A stretch of DNA of 64,000 bases from Gigaspora margarita (GCA_009809945.1 WTPW01001675.1:1-64000); one strand, 5' to 3'; counted from the first letter of the stretch, positions 11,500 through 23,892 are shown. The notes: generated by a model not told the origin, from the letters alone. Translations and numbers: made by a program.

Positions 11500-12355
11500 T
11501 AGTGTTCCTATGAACTGGTTCAATGAACATGTTCGAAGCTACAAATAAAGAAGAAAGCATATAATCGCAAAGATAAAAATACTTATGTCTCATGATCTAC
11601 TAGGCCAAATTTAACATTTTAATCACCATTTTAATTGCAAGTTACTCCTCTAAAACCTTTATTAGAAGTTGAAAAAGGTTTACTTAGTAAAGAAAAATGT
11701 TTTAGTTGAAAACTCCAATTTACAAACATAATATAATTATTGAATGCCAACTAAAAAATTTTTCTTTACTAAGTAAACCTTTTTTCAACTTCTAATAAAG
11801 ATTGTAGAGGAGCATCTTGCAATCAAAATGGTGGTTAAAATGTTAAAATCAGCCCAGTAGATTATGAGATATAAGTATTTTTATCTTTGCGATTATATGC
11901 TTTCTTCATTATTTATATTATAAATAAAGAAGAAAGAAGAAGAAAGCATATAATCGCGAATATAAAAATACTTATATCTCATAATCTACTAGGCTGATTT
12001 TAACATTTTAACTACCATTTTGATTGCAAGATGCTCCTCTAAAATCTTAATTAGAAGTTGAAAAAAGGTTTACTTAGTAAAGAAAAATTTTTTAGTTGGC
12101 ATTCAAAAATTTTATTATGATAGTAAAATTTTTGAATTTGGAGTTTTTCAACTAAAAAATTTTTTTTACTAAATAAACCTTTTTTCAACTTCTAATAAGG
12201 TTGTAGAGAAGTATCTTGCAATCAAAATGGTGGTTAAACATTAAATTTGGCCCAGTAGATTATGAGATATAAGTATTTTTATCTTTGCGATTATATGATT
12301 TCTTTTTTATTTGTAGCTTTGAACATGTTCATTGAACTGGTTTATAGGAACACTA
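11500..12355. mobile_element. hAT-like foldback element, TAGTGTTCC ends
   Basis: Inverted ends TAGTGTTCCTAT and ATAGGAACACTA with an 8-bp target duplication AGTATCAC (11492-11499) and AGTATTAC (12356-12363), one C/T mismatch. It interrupts an ACTGGTGAT minisatellite. The interior is two successive palindromes with arms of about 200 bp. Each arm contains the shared module (GGTGGTT...AAATCAGCCCAGTAGAT...GAGATATAAG) in alternating orientation at about 11590, 11810, 11990 and 12215. The ends match those of 570-1063 but the interior is different. Confidence 0.75.
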
Positions 12356-12639
12356 AGTATTACCAGTTTCACTAGTGTCACCAGTTTCACTAGTATCACC
12401 AATTTTACCAGTATCACCAGTTTCACCAGTATTACTAGTATCACCAGTATCACTAGTATTACCTAGTTTCACCTAGTTTTGCCAGTTTTACCAACTCACT
12501 TTTTAAGTTTTACTAGTTTAACCAGTTTCAACTAGTGAAACTAATTAGTTTCACCAGCACCTTTACTCTTAACCCCCCAGACTATATAAAAAAATTTTTA
12601 AAAATCCATATATATATATATATAATTTTACAAAAACTT

Positions 12640-12935
12640 GGATATATTATGACCTAGTGATCCAATTTGAATATTTTGGTACCATTTGATTCGTCTCTAT
12701 GAGACAAATCCAATGGTACCAAAATCATTTTATTTGGACCACTGGATCAAGAGTTATTCACAAAAACCATTGATTTTATAGTAATTTTATAAGAAAACAT
12801 AATAACCAATAGTATTTTGTTAATAAAATGTAATCCAGTAATCCAAATCAAATAATTTTGGTACTATTCAAATCCTCTCCTCGAGACAATTCGAATAGTA
12901 CCAAAATTATCCAATTTGGACCTCTAGGTCAAGTT
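12640..12935. repeat. Two tandem dyads of the shared module
   Basis: Two palindromic blocks of about 110 bp: one around 12650-12750 (GATCCAATTTGAATATTTTG, TGGTACCATTTGATTCGTCT and complements, ending GGACCACTGGATC), the other around 12835-12930 (CTCCTCGAGAC centre, TTTTGGTACTATTC arms). Both carry decayed GATCCAGTGG...CCAAAT halves around a GTCTC/GAGAC centre. Confidence 0.65.
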
Positions 12936-13017
12936 TTAGACAAAGTTTTATAAAAAAATCATGTTATATTTTTTTGACCCCCCTACTGTTATAGAATAGG
13001 TTGCTTGACCAAAGCAT

Positions 13018-13135
13018 AGTTTTACAGTTTTACAGTTTTACAGTTTTACAGTTTTATAGTTTTACAGTTTTACAGTTTTATAGTTTTACAGTTTTACAGT
13101 TTTACAGTTTTACAGTTTTATCATTTTATAGTTTT
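13018..13135. repeat. 8-bp minisatellite AGTTTTAC
   Basis: About 14 units of AGTTTTAC with occasional AGTTTTAT, uninterrupted. Non-coding. Confidence 0.9.
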
Positions 13136-13605
13136 ATTATTGTATTATCTTTAGTATTTTATTAGCTTTGCAAAATATATATAAACTCTAGCTTTCTTCC
13201 CTTCTACACATGAGATTCAGATTCCCCTCCTCCTCCTCTAATGACTACAACTAAATATCCTTTTTGAATTATATCATATTATTATTAATAAAATATATCT
13301 TATCCTAATAAATATCTTGCTCTTTGATAAAAATATATACTGAACCGCTCTAGTGAAGTAATATTCCACTTGCATATTGCTTCACATCTTCTCTGACCCT
13401 TACAAGATCCCTGTTGCCATGTGTTGTGTTGCAAGTACTATTTTGAAGGCAATCATTGCTTGTAACACTACTATTGAAAAATTGTTATATTTTGGGGGAC
13501 CCCCAAATACAATGTTATTATGGATGCCCCCTTATCTGCAAATAAAAGAATTTTTCAATGAGTATAACACATATAACTATTAATTGAGTTAACTAGTTTT
13601 GAATA
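13136..13605. other. No feature recognised
   Basis: AT-rich. The frame at 13377-13583 is short and lacks any motif I know. Confidence 0.4.
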
Positions 13606-14340
13606 TTAATGCTTGCATCTAGGCTTTTTTGTTCTAATAATATTTATAATAGGTAAAGATTTTTTTATTCCTTTTATAGCATATAAAGTTTCAAATTTAT
13701 AAATAAAAAATGGTAGCAATTTATTACCAACTGTATTACATATTAATATTATAGTAACCTGATTTTTTGGTTTTTTAATACCTGAGATATAACTATGTAT
13801 AAGCAATTTTGAAGGCTCTAAATGCCAATAAAGTGCTGTTTTATCAGTTATAAATATCTACAAGATTATTAATTAATATTTCATTTTGTAATAATTGATG
13901 AAATTTAGGTAATTTGTCAATTAGAGCACTAGCAGGCTCTTTACTCTGCATAGTGCAAACAATATAATAACATTTTTTGAAATTTTGTAACCAACCATTA
14001 GATGCAGGTTAATTTGAATTTTTAATGCTATTACAATTTGTTTGACTTTTTCTTGTAGAATTAAACCTGTAATTATTAGATAATTTTTTAATGCAAGATT
14101 AAATCAATAAGCAAAAATTTTTTCCAATTGTGGGTGATCTGGTAGTCTGCTTTACTTTTGTTATGCTACAGTACTTTTTTTATCTAAACTAAGCCAATAA
14201 GATAATTATACAAGAATATTAGCTACAATTGACCAACTAATTTCATATTCATCTGCTAATTCTTGATAAGTAAAATTTTGATTATCCTATACTAATTGGC
14301 ATAATTCTTTATTTGCTTGCTACTTAATGTTTTCTAGATT
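13606..14340 (-). pseudogene. Tigger/pogo-type transposase remnant (CENP-B HTH plus DDE)
   Basis: Read on the minus strand from 14340 downwards, broken frames give, in order: a helix-turn-helix part (NFTYQELADEYEISWSIVA), then LPDHPQLEKIFAYxFNLAL and ITGLILQEKVKQI, which match the Tc5/CENP-B HTH pattern (LE..LyeWf...PIT..LLqeKA). Next come remnants of the SNGWLxxFKKR segment, then ITDKTALYWHLEPSK (compare NxDETGLFWxxxP of DDE_1). Last is the open frame 13606-13806 with QVTIILICNTVGNKLLPFFI, matching the VTxLLCxNATGxxKLPPxVI block. The Asp-Glu pair of the second motif reads Asp-Lys. At least five stops are present, so it is dead. I found no convincing terminal repeats. Confidence 0.7.
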
Positions 14341-16160
14341 TTTTGGATAATATATTATTTTTTTTCTTTAGCTTTGTATTAAGTAGAAATAACTTTATTG
14401 TTAGATATATTGACATTAATAAGAATTATTATAACCTTTTATTTTATTTATATTGTTTTTATAATTTTTGATTAAACCAATTTACTACATATTTATATCT
14501 TTTTATTACATTTGATTAAAATTGAATAGTAGTATAGTATTGGTATTTTTTAAACTTTCTTATAAATTTAGTAAAAAGGCTATATAAAATTAAAAATTGT
14601 AAAAATTTAAAACTTGTTATTCAAAAAGATTAAATTTAGCAAGTTAAATCTTGGTATAAAATGTTTGCAAGCATATGACTATCAAATAGACAACATATAC
14701 TAATTTCACAATGAATATTATACTATTACTATTTGAAAAAAAACCAAGTAGTTATTAATATTGGATTTAGTTTGAATCTTAAACATTAAAGGTGGTTCAA
14801 AGAATCATAAGTATTTTTTAAAAATAAGTAAATCAGAATTTAAAGTTCCATTCTTCAATAACAATTTAAGATGCAAACACTATTTTTTTTTAAAGGTAAA
14901 ACAGTTTTATAACAAGTTATGTTCATGCTTGAAATATAATACACTAAAATTAGTTTGTAAATGTGATACATAGTGTATTTTTAAGAATACTTGGCCCAAG
15001 GTATTGTCTTTTTAAAATAAAATAATTGAGGGCACGTGCACTGCAAAAAAATAAAGTAATTAGTATAAAATTATTGGTAATAAAAATATTACACATAAGA
15101 ATTTTTACTTATCATTATTATCAAGCTTAATTTGGCAGTTTTTTAAATTGATTATTAATAAAATTGTCATTATAACTAGTAAAAAAAATGTAAAAAAATT
15201 AATTTAAATAACTTTTATACTAAAATTGTCATTATGTTAGTATAGTTAATATTTCTTATAATTGTTAGTATAATTAGTAAATTTCAAAATGATAAATTTT
15301 TTTTAAAAAAACTGTTGTTATAACCAATTGTTAGTTAAACTAGCTGTTAGTATAACTAGAGTAATGTGTATATATAGGGATACTTAATATTTTGAAAAAT
15401 TTTATACAGTTACAGAACTACTCAAAAAAATTTTTAAAATTTTACTGTGTAAATTATCTACACCTTGGAGAGAAAGGGTTAATATAAAATACAGAATCCA
15501 ATTGGTCTTATCTTATAAACATAAATATGTTATCTATATTTTTTTATATCACACTTTTGACTCTTATGTAATTACTAATCATGCCATTTCACCTTTGTAT
15601 TGAATTACAACCTTTTTAATACTTTATTAATATACTTTATTAACTTTAGGATTATAAAATTATATGTTACCAACTAAGTAATCAAGTTCTCTTTGTGTTC
15701 ACAACCTTCATGTGCATTATATGTACCCTATTATAGTTCAAACAAACTAATCTTATTATAGCTCTACAAACTATACTATTTACTGTATTTCTCTATACAT
15801 TTGTATTATATCAAGATTATTAATTTATTATTTTATTTGCTAATTTACCAGTTATCTATTAGATTGGATCAAGTATTTTAATTAATAAATTAGCATTAAA
15901 TAGTTAAGATTTTTATATCTATAATTCACTACTAAATAAATAAAGGTTATTTGTTGTATTCAGTACATTAGACAAAATAGCTGCATACAAAATTATAGTT
16001 TTAAACTAATCTGTTGATTATGTTATAGATTATTAATAAGTATTAAATATTTTTTTGGTAGCTAAAATTTTTAATATTTAAACTTTTTTTATTTATGTAA
16101 ATACATTTTTATATTTATTCAGTATTCACTATATTTTTTTTGTATAATTATTATAGTACA
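14341..16160. other. AT-rich stretch with short tandem duplications
   Basis: No gene seen. Around 15120-15360 there are diverged repeats of AAAATTGTCATTATAACTAG / TTAGTATAACTAG type. Nothing else structured was noticed. Confidence 0.45.
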
Positions 16161-16305
16161 TATATAAACAGTAATGTCACTTGGCTATTTGGCCGGCCAA
16201 TGGCCGTGGCCAAAAGGCCAAAAATATAAATTTCATTTTTGGCTGAAATGGCAAACAAAGCTAGTAATTTGATTGGTCCAATATTAATAAATATTTATTA
16301 CTAAT

Positions 16306-16469
16306 TAATTATATAATTTTAGCATTTAATGATATAGCTAGAATTAAGTTTATTTATATGCTTTATGTACCTTTTAACTTTGTGTATTAATTATATAATT
16401 TTAGCATTTAATGATCTAGCTAGAATTAAGTTTATTTATATGCTTTATATACCTTTTAGCTTCATGTTT
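16306..16469. repeat. 82-bp tandem duplication
   Basis: Two adjacent copies of an 82-bp unit starting ATTATATAATTTTAGCATTT, differing at few positions (ATATAGC/ATCTAGC). Inside the hAT element. Confidence 0.85.
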
Positions 16470-16897
16470 AATGAGGCTCAGATTTTGATATCTTTAATAA
16501 AAAAAAATAGCATATTTCAGAAATAAATGATCTTATTTATGTATTAAAATTTTGAAATTGGAAAATGAGATTGGAGTATTTAAAGAATCCCATTTGACAA
16601 AATCAGTAAAGTTTTTATTGCGTAGATCAACTAGCGATTTAATAATAACAAAATACATAGTAAGTAATAAAACTTTACTCAGATTACATACTAAACCTTT
16701 GCTCAAAAATTATATACTGATCCTTTGCTCAAATTAATAAACCTTCGCTCAAATTATTTTTTAATATAACTTACTGAACCTTAGCTCAACTTACTTACTG
16801 AACTTTTGCTCAAATTACTTATTAAACCTTTGTTCATATTACTTATTAAACCTTAGCTTAAATTATTTTTTTATACAACTTGCTGAACCTTTGCTTG

Positions 16898-17785
16898 CCG
16901 TATTTTCGCGAAATAACAGGCCAGGGCATTATTTAGGAAATTGTGCCCCCTAAAAATAGCATATATGGTTTCAAAATAATGCTCCAGCGTGTCTCAAAAT
17001 AACGCGCACCTATATATAGTTGTTAAGTATGATTAGTGATCTAAATAGAATATACTTTTCACAAATGAAAATTCTTGTTACACGAGATGCCACTATTTCG
17101 AGTATTGGTCTATCACAATAGACCCCATTGTTTATTTGACTCTTCCTTGACACTATAGATGCCTGGTGAAACTATTTTGCTGTTGACGAAATAACGAAAC
17201 CATAAGTTTCATCAAGTTTCATTATTGACAAAACTTATAGTTTTGTCAGGTTTCATCATTTTACCAGGCATCACTACTTGACACTAAGCCAAACTATTTT
17301 CTGCTTAACCACACTTTAAAATTCTTTTTTACATTTGGTATAGTAATGCAATGAATAAGTTCAAAAGTTATTTGCTATTTGCTAATAGTATGTTTAAATT
17401 GCTGAAGAATGCCAACTTAGAAAAAAAAAAAGAAACTTGATAACGATAACCCGGAGCTAATCCTATAACGTACAATATGTACATATGTATATGTGTTGTT
17501 TTAGTTTATACTCACATATTTAGAATAGCGTTAAATTACGAAATACAAGTTTTATATACATCTATAAAACACATTGCTTTATTTAAAATCGAGCTCAACG
17601 GAAAATTGATTTAGATAATCGACATTTGTATCAAAATAACGGCCATGCGCATTATTTGGAAAATCCAACTTGGCAAAAAAATTAATAAATCAATATATGT
17701 CTCAAAATAACACCTTGGCATGTACTCTAAATAACATGCCTATACTAAAATAATGTGCCAGGTGCATTATTTCGTGAAAATATGG
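16898..17785. mobile_element. Foldback element, CGTATTTTCGCGAAATAAC ends (copy 1)
   Basis: The left end CCGTATTTTCGCGAAATAAC is complemented at the right by TTATTTCGTGAAAATATGG. Behind both ends are repeated phrases such as TCAAAATAACGCGCACC and CATTATTT in opposite orientations. Non-coding. Copies 2 and 3 are at 20917-21171 and 52154-53397. A hAT-like MITE is nested at 17154-17276. Confidence 0.75.
17154..17276. mobile_element. Small hAT-like MITE, TAGTGATGCC ends
   Basis: Perfect 8-bp target duplication CTTGACAC at 17146-17153 and 17277-17284. Ends TATAGATGCCTGG and CCAGGCATCACTA. 123 bp, non-coding, with AAACTTGATGAAAC-like inverted phrases. Related to the larger element at 24687-25274. 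Confidence 0.8.
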
Positions 17786-18400
17786 TAAATTATTTATTAA
17801 ATCTTCACTTACATAGTTCTTCTATATAACTTACTAAACCTTTGCACAAATTACTTACTAAAATTTTGCTTACTAAACCTTTGCTCAAATTACCTACTAA
17901 ACCTTTGCTTACTAAACCTTTGTTCAAATTACTTATTAAACCTTTGTTCAAATTATGCTTTTAAATAATTTTCTAAGTCTTCGCTTAATTTACTTTTTTT
18001 TAAATAGCTTATTATACTTTCTCTTAAATTATTTTTAATATAACTTATTAAATCTTTGCTTAAATTATTTTTTATATAACTTATTAAACCTTCACTTAGA
18101 TTTTTTTTTATATAGCTTAACAATTATTACTTAAGTTATCTTATATATTAATATGCTTCCCTACAGTATTTTTATACCCTTTTTTTTTTTTATTCTGTAC
18201 AGAGAAATTTGGCCGGTTGGCCATTTGGCCATTTGGCCATTGGCCAATGGCCATATAGGCCAAATAATTTTACTTGGCCTGGCCAATTGACATTCAACTT
18301 TGGCCATAAAATTTTGGCCATTTTGGCCAAATTATTTTGTGTTGGCTGATGGCCAATTAAATTTTGTTTGGCTGATTAAATTGCCATCACTGTATATAAA

Positions 18401-19616
18401 GATGTGTTTAACTACTAGTAATAACCTGAAAATTTAAGTTTTAGCTTTAGAAACTTTGACTAGAGATTGGCAAATACACCTTGTAAGACTATACTACCTT
18501 TTTTAAAACTCAGAAATAATAAGTTTAAATAAAAGGCAAAGATGTTAGTAAGTGTACTTGCTATGTTACTTTGCTTTTAGAAATGGGCTTGAATTAGAAA
18601 AAATAATAGCAGATGCAACCTGCAAAAATGCTATATTGACTTATTAATCTTGAATTCTTTTGTACATATAGCTAATAGTAAGCTTTATTTTTTAAAAAAA
18701 TAAAGAAAAGTTAGTTTTTTATACTAATTAATGATATAAGTACAGGCAAAAATCAATTCATACCACTCCTGACATATGTATATAGGAACCCACTTCTAGG
18801 ATAGCCAGTACTGCAAATGATACTAAGCTGAACTTATAGTATATAACTATTGTTTAACTCCACAACAAGAAAGAGCTAGGTAAAGTAAAGGCCCTACATA
18901 TTAATTGGTATTGTAAAAGCATCTAGTTAGTGAAAAGCTATTGAATTCAAAATATAAAAGTGCTCTAATAGCAATCATTGTTGGTTAATATTGAAGAACA
19001 AAAAAAAGAACATTGTTAGTGACTATAAACCAAGAGGAAGAACTTATAAACAAAAAAATGAATTATCTAAAACTTGAAAAAAATAGAAAATGCAGAATAA
19101 TTATACATGTGTGCTAAATTGCCCATTTTAATAAAGCAATTATAGCATTTAATTTAGACACACACATATAAGAAAAATTAGTGTTGTTGATAGAAGAGAA
19201 AAGAGGTGATAGATGTAGAGTTGATATTATAAAGGTTTAAAATGATATAAGTATTTGTATTATATATGCCAATGTCCAAAATACAATTTGTAAATATAAT
19301 GAAAGAGAAAGATCAAAAACTGCATTGAAAAAGTTTTATTACATAAAAGAAAAAAAATAAGTTTAAAACATATGATTATTTAGAGAACAATTTGAAAGCA
19401 AAAAAATAATAAATATTAATTTGAGTATCAAAGTAATCTGAATATGAAAAAAGAACAAAAATAAAATACAAGCCTAAAGGTTCTGATGAAAAAGCATTAG
19501 AAAATAGCAATATAATTAGGTTGAGTTGTTAAAAAGGAATCAAAATTAAAGAAAAAGTAAAATATTCATTTTATTATTAAAAAGGATTTTGTAACTTAAT
19601 TATTAAAAAATAATAG
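18401..19616. other. A-rich stretch, no gene established
   Basis: The plus strand has scattered peptide-like pieces (for example IADATCKNAILTY around 18605) between many stops. It could be an old transposase, but I cannot place it in a family. Confidence 0.35.
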
Positions 19617-19865
19617 CTGCCAATAGAAATCAAGCAGATTTATTATGATTACTATTGATGGCACTAATTAGTCAATAATTGATATAATCAGCATAATCCA
19701 ATCTCTGAACTAAAATCGATCTACCAAGTTGTACAAATAAAAAAACTTATTATATTTTTTAGTTATATTTTATAATAAAAAATGCATATGATAACTTTTC
19801 TACAAAATAAATCATATAACTCATTTATACAAAATGTAGATCTGCTTGATTTTATTGATGGCAGC
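19617..19865. mobile_element. TIR MITE, GCTGCCAATAGAAATCAAGC ends
   Basis: The left GCTGCCAATAGAAATCAAGC is complemented on the right by GCTTGATTTTATTGATGGCA. About 250 bp, AT-rich, no ORF. Confidence 0.7.
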
Positions 19866-20101
19866 CCAAATTATAGAATCAGTATCTCACTATAGAAGTT
19901 AGACTAACTATTTTATATGAAATAGCAAATTTACATTAGATGCAAAGTTGTAATATGCAAAGTTTCTACAATATATGCATTCATAACCAACTTATACAGG
20001 AGAGGATTACCAAGATTCTGGAACAAAATAATTTATAATGTATCAGAATAATGGGCAGCTGGATCAGACTTGATTGATTTTGCCCAAGATCATTAAAAAT
20101 A

Positions 20102-20275
20102 CAGTACAACCCCGCAATAGTCACATGCCAAAATCAGACATTCTATGTGCCTATTGCGAGATTGTGACTAAAGCGAGTGAGAATTTATATACAGTGTATA
20201 TAGTTAAATAGAAGAACTGAGGTGACTATAGCGAGATTGTGACTAATGTGAATGTGACTATTGCAGGTTATACTG
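20102..20275. mobile_element. Tc1/pogo-type MITE, CAGTACAACCCCGC ends
   Basis: TA flanks at 20100-20101 and 20276-20277. Ends CAGTACAACCCCGCAATAGT and ATTGCAGGTTATACTG. Subterminal GTGACTA/TAGTCAC phrases are repeated. 174 bp, non-coding. Confidence 0.75.
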
Positions 20276-20403
20276 TATTACTAATTAAGTAAAGAATGCC
20301 CAATATTAGTCTGTAAAGACCTCTCAGAAATTGAGGCTAATAGAGCAACCAATAACAAAGAATTATGTGACCACAGAAACATAGAACTGTTTACAGTTGT
20401 CGT

Positions 20404-21237
20404 CAGGGTTCCAAATAATTGGTTGTGAAGACAATTAATTGCAATTTGCCAAAGTTTGTAAATGTGATAACTTACTAATCTCGATATCAAAATTATTAGC
20501 AAAAAAAAAGTTTATTATATGATTTAAAAAAGATAAATAAAAAAGCAAATATGATTAAATAGATAAAAAAAGCTTATAATTAAAAATAAAAGCCTATATA
20601 ATTAGAAAAGAAGCTTTTTTCTTTTTAAAACATATATACTGAAATAGTCTTATTTTTAAATTGATTACAATGAGCACAAAAGGTTTAAACAAATGCTAGT
20701 TTGTTTTTGCTTTTAAAATGTTATTATTAGGGTATATTCTGGAAAATCTTTTATTGCTAAATTAAATGGTAAAATGTGGTCAATTCAGAAAGTTCACTAA
20801 ATTAAATATGTATATAATTACATTTTAATAGAAATTTTAGTTACTCTATTTTTGCAATAACATTTTTGATACTTTTATTATAAAAATTGCAATTAATTGC
20901 AATTATTTTGCAATTATCGTATTTTCACAAAATAATGCACTCTGAGGCATTATTTTGAAACAATATAATTTACAGCTTATATGAAAATTAGTGGAAATTT
21001 TGTAATGTCACCCATCTACATCTACATCTACCTATCTATCTATACCATCTACATATAGATATAGGGGCGTGTTATTTGAAGACGTGCTAAGCATTATTTC
21101 AAAACTATATATGCTATTTTTTGGGTATTATTTTCATAAATAACGCCTGGCTGTTATTTCGTGAAATATGGCTGTAACAATGTCAATTAAATATAATTGT
21201 GTAATAATTGAATTGCAATTTAATTTTAGGTACCCTG
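20404..21237. mobile_element. hAT-like MITE with AATTGCAATT lattice
   Basis: Inverted ends CAGGGTTCC and GGTACCCTG. Flanks GTTGTCGT (20396-20403) and GTTGTCAG (21238-21245) look like a decayed 8-bp target duplication (6/8). Behind the ends are repeated TTGCAATTAATTGCAATT phrases in both orientations. A foldback of another family is nested at 20917-21171. Non-coding. Confidence 0.65.
20917..21171. mobile_element. Foldback element, CGTATTTTCGCGAAATAAC family (copy 2)
   Basis: Left TCGTATTTTCACAAAATAAT, right TTATTTCGTGAAATATGG, with inner CATTATTT and GGGCGTGTTATTT phrases as in copies 1 and 3. CpG-poor at the left end. It contains a short ATCTACATCTACCTATCTAT microsatellite. Confidence 0.7.
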
Positions 21238-21245
21238 GTTGTCAG

Positions 21246-21860
21246 TATATAGATAAGTGAAAGGGTTTATATTTATAATGATTTGGCAACTTGAAAGAGT
21301 GTGTAATGTAGTTTATAGAATCAATCATAGAGTGTCCTTTATTTGATATATTAAGATATTATAGCAAACATGCCTACAAAGTGGAGTGAATTAGCAATAA
21401 ACCTTTTGTTTACCGATTCGACACTTGTAAGTCATTTAATTAACTATTCTTATTCATAAATTAGCACAACTCTTTAAATCTATTCTGTGTTATAATAAAA
21501 ACATAATAATGCAATTGAACATAATAATAATTAAGATAAATTATAATAATAATAAACAGTACATTTAAAAACTGGTACCAACTTAAATTAACTTAAATAA
21601 AAACTGTGATCCATTGCTACATTATTAACAAAAGACTGTTTACTCTATTCTAACTACACATTTTTCTAAGTTGTTTATTTGGATTAAAAAAAACCAAATA
21701 TTAAGTTAATTGCATATATGGGATTCTTGAGTTATAACATAAAGATTTGCTTCGCGAGAACATTATTTGACTGTTTCAAATGACTTCACGGACATACAAG
21801 TCAGTATAGTGTGAACCCCAGAATCTATCTTACTGACTGCGCCTTATGATAGTAAAGATC
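21246..21860. other. No feature recognised
   Basis: AT-rich, no ORF or inverted repeat of note. Confidence 0.4.
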
Positions 21861-21864
21861 ACGG

Positions 21865-21985
21865 GAACAAATGCGGTTTATCCCATTTATCGCATTTGTT
21901 GCATTTATCAGATTTATGCCATTTATTAGATATATCAGATAAATTAGATTTATGCCACTTACCAGATTTATGCCATTTAATTGTA
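21865..21985. repeat. Minisatellite CATTTATCAGATTTATGC
   Basis: Five to six diverged units of about 18-21 bp built from CCATTTATCAGATTTATG. Confidence 0.7.
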
Positions 21986-21989
21986 GAAT

Positions 21990-22555
21990 GGTGTCTTTTA
22001 TTATAAATAAAGGCTTCGCGCCCTTGAGGAAATCTATTCTTGGTTATAATAAAAATTTCGACCTTAATAAATTCTGTACTTTCCTTATATTAAAAATAAA
22101 CCTACCTTGATCTACTTCTTAAGTGGCATAAGCTGTATGATTGTTTGTTGTAATTGCTTGTTCACGTGATTATATCATTACGCTGCTGGTTGATTTCTCG
22201 ACGAATTGAGGAATACTGTGGTTGTTTTGTCCAACTCTTCTGATGAAACGTGGATAGTTGTAGTCGATTGTTGTCTGGTTTAGACCCCAAGAGACTGCTT
22301 GAACATCCCCCAAGTATTGGAAAACTTACCTACAACCAAACCATCCCACTCGCCAAATCTAACTGCCTCTTCTGACTAAGCTGATCATAGGTTACATGGT
22401 ACTGATTTGGGAGTAATTGACTTGTTGTACTGGGTGTCAATAGTCATGTGATAACACCAGCTTGCATATTAGTAGTAACTCTCCTACAAAAATTTTTACC
22501 TCCATGTGATTTGTGTTCCCTTCTCCCCCAAAAAATCCCCCCACATGCTACCGAT
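21990..22555. other. No feature recognised
   Basis: Somewhat higher GC than its surroundings, with no long ORF and no recognisable domain or repeat. Confidence 0.35.
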
Positions 22556-22559
22556 TTTT

Positions 22560-23330
22560 AAATGCAATCAACTATCACTTTCTTTCTCGTCGTTCTTTTG
22601 GTGCTTTTTACATCGTTCTTTCATCGTTCTTTTGGTGCTTTTTACGTCATTCTTTCAGTACTTTTTATGTCATTCTTTCTGTAGGTTTATTTTATTTTTT
22701 TTGATGCTTTACGCATTCTTTTGATGCTTTTTAAGCTTCTTTTGATGTTTGTTTCATCATTTTTCAGGACTTTTTTGAATGCTTTTCGGTGCTTCTCTCG
22801 TTGTTTTTTGGTGCTTCTTTTTTCGTCGCTTCTTTTGTCGTTCTTTCAGTTTTTTTTATCATTTGTTTGGTTCGTTTTTATGCTTGTTTCATTGTTCTTC
22901 TCTTGTTGTTTTCAGTACTTCTTTCGTGCTTTTTTTGTCATTCTTTCAGTGCTTCTTACATCGTTCTTTCGGTGCTTTTTACGTCGTTCTTTCAGTACTT
23001 TTTGTGTCATTCTTTTAGTACTTTTTATGTCATTCTTTCAGTAGGTTTATTTTATTATTTTTTTTTGATGCTTTTTACATGTTCTTTCGATGCTTTTTAA
23101 TGCTTCTTTTAATGTTTGTTTTGTCGTTCTTCAGGGACTTTTTTGATCACTTTTTCAGTGCTTCTCTCATTGTTTTTTGGTGTTTCTTTCATCATTCTTT
23201 CATTTTTTTTTATCGTTCGTTCAGTACTATTTCATTCATTTTTATGCTTGTTTCGTTGTTCTTCTCTTGTTGTTTTTTTGGTAATTTTTCATGCTTTTTT
23301 TGTCGTTCTTTCGGTCGTTCTTTCTAATAA
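22560..23330. repeat. Minisatellite CGTTCTTTCGGTGCTTTTTA with higher-order duplication
   Basis: Pyrimidine-rich units of about 23-25 bp (CGTTCTTTCGGTGCTTTTTA and variants). A larger block of roughly 300-370 bp is duplicated (about 22690-23045 and 23060-23330). The long hydrophobic plus-strand frames here are by-products of the T-rich repeat. Confidence 0.75.
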
Positions 23331-23892
23331 AAATAAAACAGCACACATATGTGTGCTGTTTTATTTTTANNNNNNNNNNNNNNNNNNNNNNNNNNNNNNN
23401 NNNNNNNNNNNNNNNNNNNNNNNNNNNNNNNNNNNNNNNNNNNNNNNNNNNNNNNNNNNNNNNNNNNNNNNNNNNNNNNNNNNNNNNNNNNNNNNNNNNN
23501 NNNNNNNNNNNNNNNNNNNNNNNNNNNNNNNNNNNNNNNNNNNNNNNNNNNNNNNNNNNNNNNNNNNNNNNNNNNNNNNNNNNNNNNNNNNNNNNNNNNN
23601 NNNNNNNNNNNNNNNNNNNNNNNNNNNNNNNNNNNNNNNNNNNNNNNNNNNNNNNNNNNNNNNNNNNNNNNNNNNNNNNNNNNNNNNNNNNNNNNNNNNN
23701 NNNNNNNNNNNNNNNNNNNNNNNNNNNNNNNNNNNNNNNNNNNNNNNNNNNNNNNNNNNNNNNNNNNNNNNNNNNNNNNNNNNNNNNNNNNNNNNNNNNN
23801 NNNNNNNNNNNNNNNNNNNNNNNNNNNNNNNTTCAAACTGCACACATATGTGTGCTGTTTTAATAAAAATTAAACAGTACATATATGTGTAC
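23328..23892. repeat. Palindromes bordering an assembly gap
   Basis: An approximately 40-bp palindrome centred on GCACACATATGTGTGC (about 23330-23369) precedes a run of N (23370-23831). The same palindrome follows at about 23838-23864, then a diverged third copy (AGTACATATATGTGTACT, about 23872-23890). The gap probably hides further hairpin units. Confidence 0.8.

Larger units (their letters stand above)
16660..18125. repeat. Minisatellite ACTAAACCTTTGCTCAAATT, split by an insertion
   Basis: Diverged units of about 20-24 bp (TTACTAAACCTTTGCTCAAA) fill 16660-16897 and resume at 17786-18125. The split is the foldback element at 16898-17785. Confidence 0.75.
16169..18392. mobile_element. hAT element with GGCCA-rich ends
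   Basis: Perfect 8-bp target duplication TATATAAA at 16161-16168 and 18393-18400. Inverted ends CAGTAATGTCACTTGGC and GCC...TTGCCATCACTG. Both subterminal regions (16190-16250, 18200-18370) are packed with TTGGCCA/TGGCCAA motifs in both orientations. No transposase is recognisable: the interior is an 82-bp duplication, a minisatellite and nested elements, so this copy is non-autonomous. Confidence 0.8.

Noticed and set aside
16660..18125. CRISPR-like spaced repeats
   Set aside because: Units are contiguous and diverged, with no unique spacers of constant length, in a fungal genome.
22506..23100. Several hydrophobic Phe/Ser-rich frames of 60-107 codons
   Set aside because: All forward frames are open because the minisatellite is TTC/TTT-rich; no start context, domain or codon bias.
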